Notes under the pieces: model-generated
The model's input: the letters and a program-made list of their open reading frames with translations, nothing else
What the model was told of the DNA's origin: nothing
The model's database searches: none
Position numbers and translations under genes: made by a program
In this document: positions 28,842-38,337 of the stretch, in pieces
How the letters are laid out: every line of letters begins with the position of its first letter
Position numbering within the stretch: the first letter of the stretch is position 1
NCBI RefSeq assembly: GCF_014192095.1
Contig: NZ_JACHXN010000010.1
Coordinates: 167,318-231,317, forward strand
DNA length: 64,000 nucleotides
Direction of reading: 5' to 3'
Origin: Phyllobacterium trifolii
GTDB taxonomy: Bacteria > Pseudomonadota > Alphaproteobacteria > Rhizobiales > Rhizobiaceae

Positions 28842-29738
28842 CTATTTGTAATGGACGCGCCGCTCAACGAAGCGGAACTGAATGAAGGTGAAGACCATGA
28901 TCAGGCCTATGAGGATCAGGCTTTGAGAGGCTGCGCCAGAATAGTTGAGGCCCTGGAATGCCTCGCTGACGATGCGATACACCATGACGTTTGTCGCCCC
29001 GTTCGGGCCACCTTCAGTCGTCAGATCGACAATACCATAGGTGTCAGGACCGACGAAGCTTTCGGTAAGATTGAGCACCAGCAAGAAGAAAAGTGTCGGC
29101 GCAAGCAGCGGGATCTGCAGATCGATGGCTCTGCGCACCGGACCGGAGCCATCCATCGACGATGCTTCAATCAGACTGCGCGGGATTGATTGAAGACCCG
29201 CGGTCATGAAGATGAAATTATAGCCGATCCATTTCCACGCAAAACAGATGATCACCAGGATCATTGCATGGCTGCCAAACTTGGCCGGGTTCCACAAATC
29301 CGGCGACCACGTGTTGACGATGGCGATCAAGCCGCTTTCGGGAGCGAAGATGAAACGAAATGCGAGTCCGACGGCGGGAGCCGCAATGGCATAGGGCCAG
29401 ATGTAGAAAAACCTGAATATGCCTGAGCCTTTCAGCTGGCGATCCACACAGATCGCGAGCACGAAAGCAATGAACATCGAAAGCGCGGTTGCGGTAAAGG
29501 CAAAGACAAGACTGAGCGCAACCGATTGCCAATATTCGCGGTCCGCAAAAACGTCACGGAAATTGTCCCACCCGACAAAGAGGCGATCGCCTGCCCCGCC
29601 GAACGCCGGCTCCAGGGAAAACGCCCAGGTGAGAACCGACGTTGCCGGCCAATAGAAGAAAAAGAAGATCAATAGTAGCTGCGGCAATGCGAACAAGATG
29701 GGCAACCACCAGCTTTTGAAAACAGCACGCTTGTTCAT
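28842..29738 (-). CDS. ugpA: UgpA-type ABC transporter permease
   Basis: The 298-residue protein begins MNKRAVFKSWWLPILFALPQ, with membrane helices near 12-34, 75-97, 108-130 and onward. DNFRDVFADREYWQSVALSL, the EAA-loop segment ASSMDGSGPVRRAIDLQIP and the C-terminal FRFVERRVHYK are characteristic of UgpA. It forms the channel with UgpE. It is separated from ugpB by 82 bases that contain a strong hairpin, which should lower its expression relative to the binding protein. Confidence 0.9.
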   Translation of the reverse strand: MNKRAVFKSWWLPILFALPQLLLIFFFFYWPATSVLTWAFSLEPAFGGAGDRLFVGWDNFRDVFADREYWQSVALSLVFAFTATALSMFIAFVLAICVDRQLKGSGIFRFFYIWPYAIAAPAVGLAFRFIFAPESGLIAIVNTWSPDLWNPAKFGSHAMILVIICFAWKWIGYNFIFMTAGLQSIPRSLIEASSMDGSGPVRRAIDLQIPLLAPTLFFLLVLNLTESFVGPDTYGIVDLTTEGGPNGATNVMVYRIVSEAFQGLNYSGAASQSLILIGLIMVFTFIQFRFVERRVHYK

Positions 29739-29779
29739 GGATTCGACCGGTCCCGTATCTTGTCAGTTGGCAAACCAAA

Positions 29780-29807
29780 TGGCCCGGACGCGGAACGCTC
29801 CGGGCCA
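29780..29807 (-). terminator. Intercistronic hairpin after ugpB (attenuator or mRNA-stabilising)
   Basis: TGGCCCGGA (29780-29788) and TCCGGGCCA (29799-29807) form a perfect 9-bp GC-rich stem with a 10-base loop. There is no T-run, so partial termination or 3'-end protection of the ugpB message is more likely than full termination. Confidence 0.6.
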
Positions 29808-29820
29808 TGAGAGAAGTTGA

Positions 29821-31158
29821 CTAATTCAGTGTCTGACCGGCATAGGTCTTTTCGAAGCGGCGGATAATGGCGTTACCACGCTCGACTGCCTGGTCGAGAC
29901 CGGCCTGAACCGTCATCTTGCCGAAGAAGATACCTTCCATCGCATTGGAGATTTCCTTGCGGATCTGCGGGAAGCCACCGACGCGGATGCCACGGGTAAG
30001 ATCGCCGGCCGGCGTATAGGTCAGGCTCTCAATAGCTTTCTCACGGCCTGCAAACTGCGGCTTCTCATAAAAGCCGTTGGCTTTCATCGCGTCGAAACCG
30101 GTCTTGGTGACGGGGATGTAACCTGTGACTGTCGACCACCATTCAACCATATCCGGCTGGGCGATGAAGTTGAGGAAAGCTGCTGCGCCTTTATATTCGG
30201 CTTCAGGACGGTTCTTCAGAACCCAGAGAGACGCGCCGCCGACGAGAGAGTTCTTGCGCTCGGTACCTTTCCAGACCGGAAGCATCGTCACGGCCCACTT
30301 GGTGCCCGGCTTGATCGTCTTGCCAATCGTTCCGTGATCGGCGACCGACGACTGAATCATCTGGCAGGTCTGCGATGCGAAGGCCGGTACGACATCCATG
30401 CCGAGCTGGGCAGTCTTGACCTGAAACAGGCCTTCATCCGTCATTTTCTTGAAGAATGTCAGCTGGTCCACAACTTTGGTCTTATTGAAGACAAGCTCGG
30501 TGTCGAGACCGTCATAGCCATTGTTCTTGGTAGCGATCGGCTGATTGTGGATTGCCGAAAACTGCTCCACCGTCGCCCAGCTGTCGAAACTGAAGCCGAG
30601 GGGGCAATCAAAGCCTGCCGATTTCAGCTTGCGCGCATCGGCTTCCACGTCTTCCCAGGTCTGCGGTGCACCATCGATGCCAGCCTTGGTAAAGGCGTCG
30701 ATGTTGTAGTAGAACATTGCCGTCGAGGAATTGAACGGGAACGAATTCAGCACTCCCTTGGAGTCGGCATAATAACGCGCGATACCGCCGAAGTAGTTGT
30801 CCCAATCGATCTTGTAGCCGTTGTCTTCCATCAGCTTCTTCGCCGGAATATAAGCGCCGGACAGCATCAGATCGAGCGTACCAACGTCGAAGACCTGCAC
30901 GATGGCCGGGTTTTTCTTGGCACGATAGGCGGCGATAGCGTTCTGGATGGTCTCTGGATAGCCATTCTGACTGGTGCAGACGATCTCATAATCTGACTGC
31001 GAAGCATTGAACTTGTCGCAGGTTTCCTTGACCCGCTCGCCAAGGTCGCCGCTCAGTCCATGCCAGAACTCGAATTTGACTTTTTCCGCTAGCGCCGGCG
31101 TGACGCCAAGGCCCAACGCCAAGGCCATTGCGGCGAATTTGACACCAAGATGTTTCAT
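29821..31158 (-). CDS. ugpB: UgpB-type periplasmic substrate-binding protein
   Basis: ATG 31158 follows GGGGA with good spacing. The 445-residue precursor has a signal peptide (MKHLGVKFAAMALALGLG, cleaved near ALA). EFWHGLSGDLGERVKETCDKF, SFPFNSSTAMFYYN, WEDVEADARKL and GGASLWVLKN are conserved segments of UgpB. In Brucella and Rhizobium relatives it binds sn-glycerol-3-phosphate or glycerophosphocholine. It heads the operon ugpB-A-E-C plus an isomerase. The ligand is inferred from family resemblance. Confidence 0.9.
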   Translation of the reverse strand: MKHLGVKFAAMALALGLGVTPALAEKVKFEFWHGLSGDLGERVKETCDKFNASQSDYEIVCTSQNGYPETIQNAIAAYRAKKNPAIVQVFDVGTLDLMLSGAYIPAKKLMEDNGYKIDWDNYFGGIARYYADSKGVLNSFPFNSSTAMFYYNIDAFTKAGIDGAPQTWEDVEADARKLKSAGFDCPLGFSFDSWATVEQFSAIHNQPIATKNNGYDGLDTELVFNKTKVVDQLTFFKKMTDEGLFQVKTAQLGMDVVPAFASQTCQMIQSSVADHGTIGKTIKPGTKWAVTMLPVWKGTERKNSLVGGASLWVLKNRPEAEYKGAAAFLNFIAQPDMVEWWSTVTGYIPVTKTGFDAMKANGFYEKPQFAGREKAIESLTYTPAGDLTRGIRVGGFPQIRKEISNAMEGIFFGKMTVQAGLDQAVERGNAIIRRFEKTYAGQTLN

Positions 31159-31397
31159 CTGAAGTCCCCGTTCCGAAATTGAAAATGAGTGTTCAGACAG
31201 CAAATTGAACAATGCAAAGCTGTCGCGACCGGGAATATGTCTAGGATCGCAATGTGAAAGTTTGATCGATTTGATGCGAAACTATTGTGACAATGCACAG
31301 CTGCCTAACACTCATCAAAAATCTGCGTGCTTTAGCGCTGGTCTCCGCCACATTCCCATGTTTCGATAACCCCAGACATGGCTGAAGGAGGATCTCT

Positions 31398-32120
31398 ATG
31401 CCCTACGAACTCTATTACTGGGACGGATTGCAGGGGCGCGGCGAATTCGTGAGATTGGCCCTCGAAGAGGCTGGGGCTGAATATATAGACGTTGCGCGCC
31501 AATCGGATGGCACTGCAGCAATGATGAAGCTGCTTAAGAGCAAGTCCGCGCCCTACATTCCCTTTGCGCCGCCGTTTATCAAAGACGGTGATTTGATCGT
31601 ATCGCATGTCGCCAATATACTGTTTTACCTCGGACCGAAGCTGGGCCTGGCGCCGAAAGACGAAGCATTGCGCTATACCGCGAATGGCTTGCAGTTGACG
31701 ATCACCGACTTTGTGGCCGAGGTGCACGATACACACCACCCGATCGCGACAACTAAATACTACGAAGATCAAAAAGAGGCCGCGAAACAACGCTCGGCCG
31801 ACTTCATTGAAAATCGCATCCCAAAATTCATGTCCTATTTCGAGCGCGTTCTCGAACAAAATCCTGAAGGCAATAAATTCGCAGTCGGTGCGAAACTCAG
31901 CTATGTCGATCTTTCCTTGTTTCAGGTCATCGAAGGGTTGCGCTATGCCTTCCCGAGAGGCACCAAAAATTTCGGTGAGCGGTATCCGAAAATTATTGCC
32001 GTACACGATGCCGTTGAAAAGCGACCGAACATCCAAAAGTATCTTGCTTCGGATCGCCGCCTCGATTTCAATGAGTCCGGAATTTTCCGTCACTATCCTG
32101 AGCTTGATCAAGACGCTTGA
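31398..32120 (+). CDS. Glutathione S-transferase family protein
   Basis: The 240-residue protein starts at ATG 31398 with GGAGGA upstream. The N-terminal thioredoxin-like domain opens MPYELYYWDGLQGRGEFVRL, where Tyr6/Tyr7 and the RGEFVRL helix match glutathione-binding sigma/alpha-type GSTs, and has the cis-Pro region YIPFAPPFIKDGD. The helical C-terminal domain contains GAKLSYVDLSLFQVIEGL. It would conjugate glutathione to electrophiles. It precedes a gamma-glutamyltransferase gene by 85 bases, which suggests a glutathione link, but no shared operon is proven. Confidence 0.87.
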   Translation: MPYELYYWDGLQGRGEFVRLALEEAGAEYIDVARQSDGTAAMMKLLKSKSAPYIPFAPPFIKDGDLIVSHVANILFYLGPKLGLAPKDEALRYTANGLQLTITDFVAEVHDTHHPIATTKYYEDQKEAAKQRSADFIENRIPKFMSYFERVLEQNPEGNKFAVGAKLSYVDLSLFQVIEGLRYAFPRGTKNFGERYPKIIAVHDAVEKRPNIQKYLASDRRLDFNESGIFRHYPELDQDA

Positions 32121-32205
32121 GCCATCCGTTCCGCTTCGTTTCGCTGGACATGCGTACAGGAAGAGTTCCACTTTGGGTCCTGTTATTCCACTGGGAGAGA
32201 GAATC

Positions 32206-33951
32206 ATGGAGTGTGTATCTATGAGAACCGCTGTGTTTGCTTCAACATTCAGCATCAGCCTGCTGTCCGCTACGACAGGATTTGCTGCATCGCCAGAACC
32301 GGTGAAGGCCGAGCACGGCATGGTGGTCACTGCGCAGCATCTCGCATCGCAGGTCGGCGTGGATGTACTGAAATCCGGTGGCAACGCGGTGGATGCTGCT
32401 GTTGCTGTCGGCTATGCGCTGGCTGTCGTTTATCCCACGGCGGGCAATATTGGCGGCGGCGGTTTCATGACCATCCGTCTCAAAGATGGCAAGACCACTT
32501 TCCTTGATTTCCGCGAACGCGCGCCGATGGCCTCGACGAAGACAATGTACCTTGATGACAAGGGCAATATGGTCAAGGGTTTGAGCACAAATGGTTATCT
32601 CGCCGTCGGAGTGCCCGGCTCCGTCCTCGGTTTTGAAACTGCCCGAGCCAAATATGGCAGCAAGTCGCGGGAAGAACTTATGGGGCCCGCGATCCGTTTC
32701 GCACGAGACGGCTTTGTACTTGATCAGGGCGACATCACCTCGCTCCAGGGCGGCGCCAAGAAACTTGCCAAGGATAAAGCATCCGCTGACATCTTCTTGA
32801 AGCCGGACGGCAAAACCTACGCGATCGGAGAGACTCTGGTCCAGCCCGATTTGGCCGCGACTTTATCCAGCATCTCGGAGAAAGGCCCCGATGCTTTCTA
32901 CAAAGGCGCAACTGCAGATGCCATCGTGAAAGCCAGCGCGGCGACAGGCGGCATTCTGGCAAAGGCCGATTTCGAACAGTACTCCGTGCGCGAACTTGAG
33001 CCTGTCAAATGCAACTACCGCGGTTATGATATCGTTTCCTCACCTCCGCCGAGTTCCGGCGGTGTCATCATCTGCGAGATCCTGAATGTTCTCGAAGGTT
33101 ATCCGCTCGGCTATCTTGGATACGGTTCTGCCGAGACTGTTCACGCAATGATAGAGGCCATGCGCCATGCCTATGTCGATCGCAACACATCGCTTGGTGA
33201 TCCGGATTTTGTCGATAATCCGGTGAAGAAATTGCTCGACAAGCAATACGCCAAGGAAATTCGCGAGAAGATCAATCCGTTCAAGGCCGGGGTATCGCAG
33301 GAACTGATGCCAAAGGGCTTTGGCGAAAGTAAAGAGACGACACATTATTCCATTGTCGACGACGAGGGAAACGCAGTGGCTGTCACGTATACGCTCAATG
33401 GCTCCTTCGGCGCGGGTGTCGTGGCTCCCGGAACAGGTATCTTGCTTAATAATGAGATGGACGATTTCACGGCCAAGCCGGGTGCCGCCAATCTCTATGG
33501 GCTGGTGCAGGGAGAAGCCAATGCCATTCAGCCGAAGAAGACACCGCTTTCTTCCATGAGCCCGACGATCATTTCCAAGGACGGCAAGCCTTTCATGGTC
33601 ATTGGCAGTCCCGGTGGCGCACGTATCATCACGATCACGCTCGAAGCCATTATCAATGTCATAGATCACGGCATGAATATCCAGGAAGCCATCGACGCGC
33701 CGCGTATCCACCACCAATGGCTACCGGACAAGGTCTATATGGAGCCCTATGCCCTCTCGTCTGACACGCGCAAAATTCTCACCGAGATGGGCCATGATGT
33801 CGAGATCGACAAGGACTGGACGATCTGGGGGCAGGCTGCCGGTATTCTGGTTGGCGGCGAGAGCCTCACCGACATCGAAGCAGGCAAAGGCGCACGCTAC
33901 AACGGCGCTATAGACAGTCGATCAGGTTCTGGAGCGGCACTGGGTTACTGA
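32206..33951 (+). CDS. ggt: Gamma-glutamyltransferase
   Basis: The start is ATG 32206, preceded by GGGAG; the longer open frame overlaps the GST gene. The 581-residue precursor has a signal peptide (MRTAVFASTFSISLLSATTG), so the enzyme is periplasmic. GGNAVDAAVAVGYAL and GNIGGGGFMT mark the large subunit. Autocleavage should occur before Thr378 in ETTHYSIVDDEGNAVAVTYT, the catalytic nucleophile. PLSSMSPTI and GSPGGARIITITL line the glutamyl pocket. It hydrolyses or transfers gamma-glutamyl groups, of glutathione or of gamma-glutamyl amines. The amine-catabolism genes downstream make the latter worth considering. Confidence 0.93.
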   Translation: MECVSMRTAVFASTFSISLLSATTGFAASPEPVKAEHGMVVTAQHLASQVGVDVLKSGGNAVDAAVAVGYALAVVYPTAGNIGGGGFMTIRLKDGKTTFLDFRERAPMASTKTMYLDDKGNMVKGLSTNGYLAVGVPGSVLGFETARAKYGSKSREELMGPAIRFARDGFVLDQGDITSLQGGAKKLAKDKASADIFLKPDGKTYAIGETLVQPDLAATLSSISEKGPDAFYKGATADAIVKASAATGGILAKADFEQYSVRELEPVKCNYRGYDIVSSPPPSSGGVIICEILNVLEGYPLGYLGYGSAETVHAMIEAMRHAYVDRNTSLGDPDFVDNPVKKLLDKQYAKEIREKINPFKAGVSQELMPKGFGESKETTHYSIVDDEGNAVAVTYTLNGSFGAGVVAPGTGILLNNEMDDFTAKPGAANLYGLVQGEANAIQPKKTPLSSMSPTIISKDGKPFMVIGSPGGARIITITLEAIINVIDHGMNIQEAIDAPRIHHQWLPDKVYMEPYALSSDTRKILTEMGHDVEIDKDWTIWGQAAGILVGGESLTDIEAGKGARYNGAIDSRSGSGAALGY

Positions 33952-33986
33952 TTTACCAAGCTGGCGGACTGATCGCCATCGCTAGT

Positions 33987-35162
33987 TCACAGACTGATAT
34001 CGACCATCCGGCCACGTAGCTGCCGGATGGTCTCGGCATCGGCATTGGCGAAGGCAAAGCGCAGGAATTGAGAGTGCTTTGCGCCAAAATATTCGCCGGG
34101 AATACTGAGAATTCCGGCCTTCTTGGCGAGATGCTCCGCAACCTCGGTCGATGACCGGTCTTCGAAAGGATGGCGGATGAAGGCGAAATAAGCGCCCATT
34201 GCTTCGAGCTTCCAGCCGTCAAGATCTGTCATCACTTCGGACAATGCCCTGGCGCGCGCTTCGATTTCCAACCGGTTACCTGCCCGCCATTGAACGAGCG
34301 CCGGCAAGGCCCGCGCCACGGCGCCCTGCGCGGCACGCGGCGCGCAGATTTGCAAATTGTCCATGATCTTGGCGATCTCTTCGACGACGTTTTCGCTGGC
34401 GGTCAGCGCGCCTAGCCGATGTCCCGGAATGCAGAAGGACTTCGAAAAGCTATAGAGCTGGATCAAATTTTCCTGCCAGCCCTCCTCCCTCAAGAGACCA
34501 TGCGGAGCGCCGAAGTCGTTGGGTAGGAAATCGCGGTAGGTTTCGTCCAGAATCAGCCAAAGCCCAATCTTCCGGCAGACGTCGAAAATAGCTTTCAACT
34601 GTGCTGGCGGATAAACAGCACCCGTCGGATTGTTGGGTGTCACGAGAGCAATGGCGCGAACGCCAGGTGTCAGCGCACGTTCGACGGCATTCACCGTGGG
34701 AACAAAACCATTGGCAGAATCGCACACGATGAAGCCCGTTTTGATTCCCAACATCGACAGCGTCGTCTCATGATTGAAATAGAACGGATTGCTCATCAGC
34801 ACCGTATCACCCGCTGCCGCAACAGCCATCACCGCGCAGATGAACGCCTGATTGCAGCCAGATGTGATGTGAATGTTGCCACCGGCAATCTCTGCACCAT
34901 AGAGCTCGGACACGTGTGCCGCGTAGGCCTCGCGCAAAGCTGCCTCACCCTCGATCGCACCATAATTGGTGTAGGTAAGCGATGACGCAGCTTCGCCCAG
35001 CCAGCGCAGCATATCCGGATGCGGCGGGTAGCCGGGAACGGCCTGAGACAGGTCGATCAACGGGCCAAGACTGCCATCATAGGATTTGCCCCATGCCTGC
35101 ACAGCCGGTATGGGCGGGGGCGACAAGCGGGTGACAAGCGGGTTGAGTAAAGCAACTGTCAT
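33987..35162 (-). CDS. PLP-dependent class I/II aminotransferase
   Basis: This 391-residue fold-type I enzyme has YTNYGAIEGEAALREAYA, ITSGCNQAF, VTPNNPTGAVYP, the Asp/Tyr pair LILDETYRDF, and the PLP-binding lysine in SFSKSFCIPGHRLG. It moves an amino group between an amino acid and a keto acid. It is the second gene of a leftward unit headed by the LysR regulator, 9 bases apart, and converges on ggt. The substrate is not evident; proximity to ureohydrolase and transport genes suggests an amino acid from that pathway. Confidence 0.88.
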   Translation of the reverse strand: MTVALLNPLVTRLSPPPIPAVQAWGKSYDGSLGPLIDLSQAVPGYPPHPDMLRWLGEAASSLTYTNYGAIEGEAALREAYAAHVSELYGAEIAGGNIHITSGCNQAFICAVMAVAAAGDTVLMSNPFYFNHETTLSMLGIKTGFIVCDSANGFVPTVNAVERALTPGVRAIALVTPNNPTGAVYPPAQLKAIFDVCRKIGLWLILDETYRDFLPNDFGAPHGLLREEGWQENLIQLYSFSKSFCIPGHRLGALTASENVVEEIAKIMDNLQICAPRAAQGAVARALPALVQWRAGNRLEIEARARALSEVMTDLDGWKLEAMGAYFAFIRHPFEDRSSTEVAEHLAKKAGILSIPGEYFGAKHSQFLRFAFANADAETIRQLRGRMVDISL

Positions 35163-35171
35163 CGGAATGTC

Positions 35172-36218
35172 CTATCGAATGTCGATTTTTGCGCGGCGTT
35201 TCAGCGCGCGATCCAGCCGTTTCGGGCGTGTCGTCGGGATGGATGGAGGTGTGGCCAGACGCTCTTGAGTACTGACCTTGCCGTTGCGTGGCCGGATGAT
35301 CCGACGCGCCGAGGTTTGCGGTTCGGTGATTGTATCTGTCTCCAGCGAGGCAAACAGCCAATCGATGAAAACCTTGATGATCGGTGCGTTGCGCACCTCA
35401 TTGCGGCAGGCGACGTAGAAGGCGTTGTTCGCCGGCACGGTTAGGTCAAATGGGACGATCAGTTCACCCTTGGCAATGAGATGGCTGGCGGTGATTGTAT
35501 CGCCCAGCGCAACGCCTTGGCTGTAAACAGCCGCTTCCGTCGAAAGGCGCGCATCGCTCATGAAATGCTGTGCGCCACGGGCATGCTCGGTTGCATCGGC
35601 TGCGGCCAGCCAGGTGTTCCATTCCCGTCCATCATCGCCGTGCAGGAGCACGTGATTGCGCAGATCGCGCACGGAGCGAAGAGGCCGCATATTGAGCAGC
35701 GTTGGACTTGCGACGGGGAAGAGCTTGAGTGTCGTCCAAAGCCTTATCCAACAGTCGGCCCAATTGCCATGACCATAAAGCACGCAGACATCGACATCCG
35801 ACGAGTGCAGATGATCTGGCTCGTTCGACGCAATCAGCGTCAGTCTGATGTCCGGATATTGCTCGGTAAACTGGTTCATCCGGGGAATGAGCCACAGCGA
35901 AAGCAGCGCGGGCACGCAGGTCACCGTGAGTTCACCGCTCGTCGTCGGGCGCTTGATCAGCGCAGTCGTCGCGGCAATATCCTCGAATGCTTTTGATACC
36001 GTCGGCAAGAGGAGCGCCCCTTGCGGCGTGAGCTTGAGACGTTGGGCGCCACGTTCAAACAGCTGGACGTCAAGAGTAGCCTCCAGCGCTTTTATCTGAT
36101 GGCTGATTGCGCCGTGTGTAACATTAAGTTCACGCGCTGCGGCAGTCACGGAGCCATGCCGGGCAGTCGCCTCGAAGGCGCGCAACGGGTTCAGCGGGGG
36201 CAGGCGACCTTGCGTCAT
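35172..36218 (-). CDS. LysR family transcriptional regulator (GcvA-like)
   Basis: The 348-residue protein has a GcvA-type N-terminus: LPPLNPLRAFEATARHGSVT, AARELNVTHGAISHQIKALE, LFERGAQRLKLTPQG. The effector domain follows (LWLIPRMNQFTEQYPDIRL, VYSQGVALGDTITASHLIAKGEL). A basic C-terminal tail of about 50 residues (RRIIRPRNGK, RPKRLDRALKRRAK) is longer than usual. It is divergent from the ureohydrolase gene across 212 bases and co-directional with the aminotransferase, so it probably governs both directions. Confidence 0.9.
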   Translation of the reverse strand: MTQGRLPPLNPLRAFEATARHGSVTAAARELNVTHGAISHQIKALEATLDVQLFERGAQRLKLTPQGALLLPTVSKAFEDIAATTALIKRPTTSGELTVTCVPALLSLWLIPRMNQFTEQYPDIRLTLIASNEPDHLHSSDVDVCVLYGHGNWADCWIRLWTTLKLFPVASPTLLNMRPLRSVRDLRNHVLLHGDDGREWNTWLAAADATEHARGAQHFMSDARLSTEAAVYSQGVALGDTITASHLIAKGELIVPFDLTVPANNAFYVACRNEVRNAPIIKVFIDWLFASLETDTITEPQTSARRIIRPRNGKVSTQERLATPPSIPTTRPKRLDRALKRRAKIDIR

Positions 36219-36430
36219 AGGATTCCATTAGCCGTCAATTGTCGGAAAGTCATGTGAGATTTATTCACACAATAAGCTATAACAATGTCAATTGCTTTTC
36301 TGTGCCTTTTGCACCGATAATACGTCCAACGAGGCAAAATGCCCGGGGAACAGACACCGACGGATATCTATCAGCAACACACGCCATATCCGTATTATCC
36401 CCGCGCACTTACGACATTGGGATACTTGTC

Positions 36431-37492
36431 ATGGCATCTTGGGATGAGAAAAAGCTGAACGAACTGCGCGCGAAATATGGTGAGAGCCACGGCGGTGAGT
36501 TGTTTGATCCGACATTCCGCAAGGTCGCAGACAAGATCTTTTCAAAAAGCGGTACGCGCCTTGCACCATATTCGGGCATGCCGACCTTTCTGACCGCTCC
36601 CCATATGCCCGTCGATTCCAGCAATCCGGATTTCGGCAATCTCCAGGTCGCCATGGTTGGCGTGCCGATGGATCTTGGCGTTACCAATCGCACTGGCTCG
36701 CGTTTCGGCCCTCGAGCGCTCCGGACCATTGAGCGCATCGGTCCGTACAATCACGTTCTTGAATGCGCGCCTGTATTCGACCTGCGCGTTGCGGATATTG
36801 GCGACGTGCCTTTTGCCAGTCGTTACAGGCTCGAGCAGAGCCATGATGACATTGAACGTCACATCAACCAGATCGTCGAGGCCGGCGTTGTACCGCTCTC
36901 AGTAGGCGGCGATCATTCGATTACCCATCCCATCATGAAGGCTGTCGGCAAGAAGCGCCCGGTGGGCATGATCCATATCGACGCTCACTGCGATACGGGC
37001 GGCGCCTTCGATCAGACAAAATTCCATCATGGCGGTCCCTTCCGCAATGCGGTCCTCGACGGCGTGCTCGATCCGAGCCGTACGATCCAGATCGGCATTC
37101 GCGGATCGGCAGAATATCTGTGGGAGTTCTCCTACGAATCCGGAATGACGGTCGTTCATGCGGAAGAAGTAACCGGTCTCGGCATTCCCGCTATTATCGA
37201 AAAGGCGAGAAAAATTGTCGGCGATGGTCCTACCTACCTTTCCTTCGACGTGGACAGTCTCGACCCAAGCTTTGCACCGGGCACAGGTACTCCGGAAGTC
37301 GGTGGCCTGACGACGCGCGAAGTACTCGAGCTTATCCGCGGCTTCAAGGGTATCAACCTCGTCGGCGGTGACGTGGTGGAAGTCGCGCCACAGTATGATG
37401 CGACGACGAATACAGCCCATGCGGGTGCTCAGGTGCTGTTCGAAATCCTCAGCCTGATGGTGTTCAGCCCGTTCGTTCAGGGCAAGCGCTGA
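36431..37492 (+). CDS. Ureohydrolase (agmatinase/guanidinobutyrase family)
   Basis: This enzyme should hydrolyse a guanidino compound to urea and an amine. I take ATG 36431, giving 353 residues. Manganese ligands are visible: His in VGGDHSITH, DAHCDT, and the two Asp of SFDVDSLDP, followed by PGTGTPEVGGL. It carries an N-terminal extension of about 50 residues beyond typical agmatinases, as in guanidinobutyrase-like members. It opens a rightward run of two ABC importers, an amidase and an amine oxidase. Agmatine, 4-guanidinobutyrate and 3-guanidinopropionate are all possible substrates. Confidence 0.88.
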   Translation: MASWDEKKLNELRAKYGESHGGELFDPTFRKVADKIFSKSGTRLAPYSGMPTFLTAPHMPVDSSNPDFGNLQVAMVGVPMDLGVTNRTGSRFGPRALRTIERIGPYNHVLECAPVFDLRVADIGDVPFASRYRLEQSHDDIERHINQIVEAGVVPLSVGGDHSITHPIMKAVGKKRPVGMIHIDAHCDTGGAFDQTKFHHGGPFRNAVLDGVLDPSRTIQIGIRGSAEYLWEFSYESGMTVVHAEEVTGLGIPAIIEKARKIVGDGPTYLSFDVDSLDPSFAPGTGTPEVGGLTTREVLELIRGFKGINLVGGDVVEVAPQYDATTNTAHAGAQVLFEILSLMVFSPFVQGKR

Positions 37493-37536
37493 TGCATCCA
37501 GAATCATCAATCACAATAACAACGAAGGGGAATAAA

Positions 37537-38334
37537 ATGACAATCTACACAACACTGCGATCATCCTTTGCCGCCCTGCTGCTGATCAGCGGAGCGAGCA
37601 TAGGTGCGGCCAATGCCGACGCGATCGACGACATCACCAAGGCGGGCGTCCTCAATGTCGGCGTCTTTGCCGACTTCCCGCCTTTCTCTTCCGCCAGCGC
37701 CGACATGACGCTTAAGGGCTATGACATGGACGTTGCCCAGGCGCTCGCCGATGCCCTGAAGGTCAAGCTTGTTCCAGTCAGTGTTACTGGACAGAACCGC
37801 ATCCCCTATTTGACCGAGCATCGCGTCGATCTTCTTATGAGTGTCGGTTACAGCAAAGAGCGCGAACAGGTCATCGATTTTGCAGCAGCCTATGCGCCCT
37901 ACTATATTGCCGTTATCGGTCCGAAGGCCCTTGAAGTGAAGAACAAGGACGATCTTGCGGGCAAGAGCATTGCCGTAAATCGTGGCACCTTGGAAGACAC
38001 GTCGCTCACCGAGGTGGTTCCGGCTTCGGCCGACGTCAAGCGCTTCGACAACTACAACTCAGTGATCCAGGCTTTCATTTCCGGCCAGACTCAATTGATG
38101 GTAGTCGGCAATGATGTCGGTGCACAGGTTCTTGCACGCCAGGAAGCTCTGGCTCCCGAGCAGAAATTCCAGCTGCTGACATCGCCGTCGCACATTGCCC
38201 TCAACAAGAAGGAAGATCGCCTCAAGCAGGCCATCAACGACACCGTGGCCAAGATGCTGAGCGATGGCAGCCTCAACAAGAGCTCGGAAGCCTGGCTGAA
38301 GACACCGCTCAATCCTGAAAACCTCAAGGATTGA
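37537..38334 (+). CDS. Amino-acid-type ABC transporter substrate-binding protein
   Basis: ATG 37537 follows GAAGGGG. The 265-residue precursor has a signal peptide (MTIYTTLRSSFAALLLISGA) and the family 3 binding fold: LNVGVFADFPPFSSASAD, KGYDMDVAQALADAL, RVDLLMSVGYSKEREQVIDFA. Family 3 proteins bind amino acids or small amines. It is 44 bases after the ureohydrolase and 3 bases before the first permease, so the ligand may well be the ureohydrolase substrate. Confidence 0.9.
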   Translation: MTIYTTLRSSFAALLLISGASIGAANADAIDDITKAGVLNVGVFADFPPFSSASADMTLKGYDMDVAQALADALKVKLVPVSVTGQNRIPYLTEHRVDLLMSVGYSKEREQVIDFAAAYAPYYIAVIGPKALEVKNKDDLAGKSIAVNRGTLEDTSLTEVVPASADVKRFDNYNSVIQAFISGQTQLMVVGNDVGAQVLARQEALAPEQKFQLLTSPSHIALNKKEDRLKQAINDTVAKMLSDGSLNKSSEAWLKTPLNPENLKD

Positions 38335-38337
38335 TCT

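Noticed and set aside
31711..32205. N-terminal extension of gamma-glutamyltransferase over the GST gene
   Set aside because: It overlaps the GST gene in another frame; the signal peptide and ribosome site place the start at 32206.
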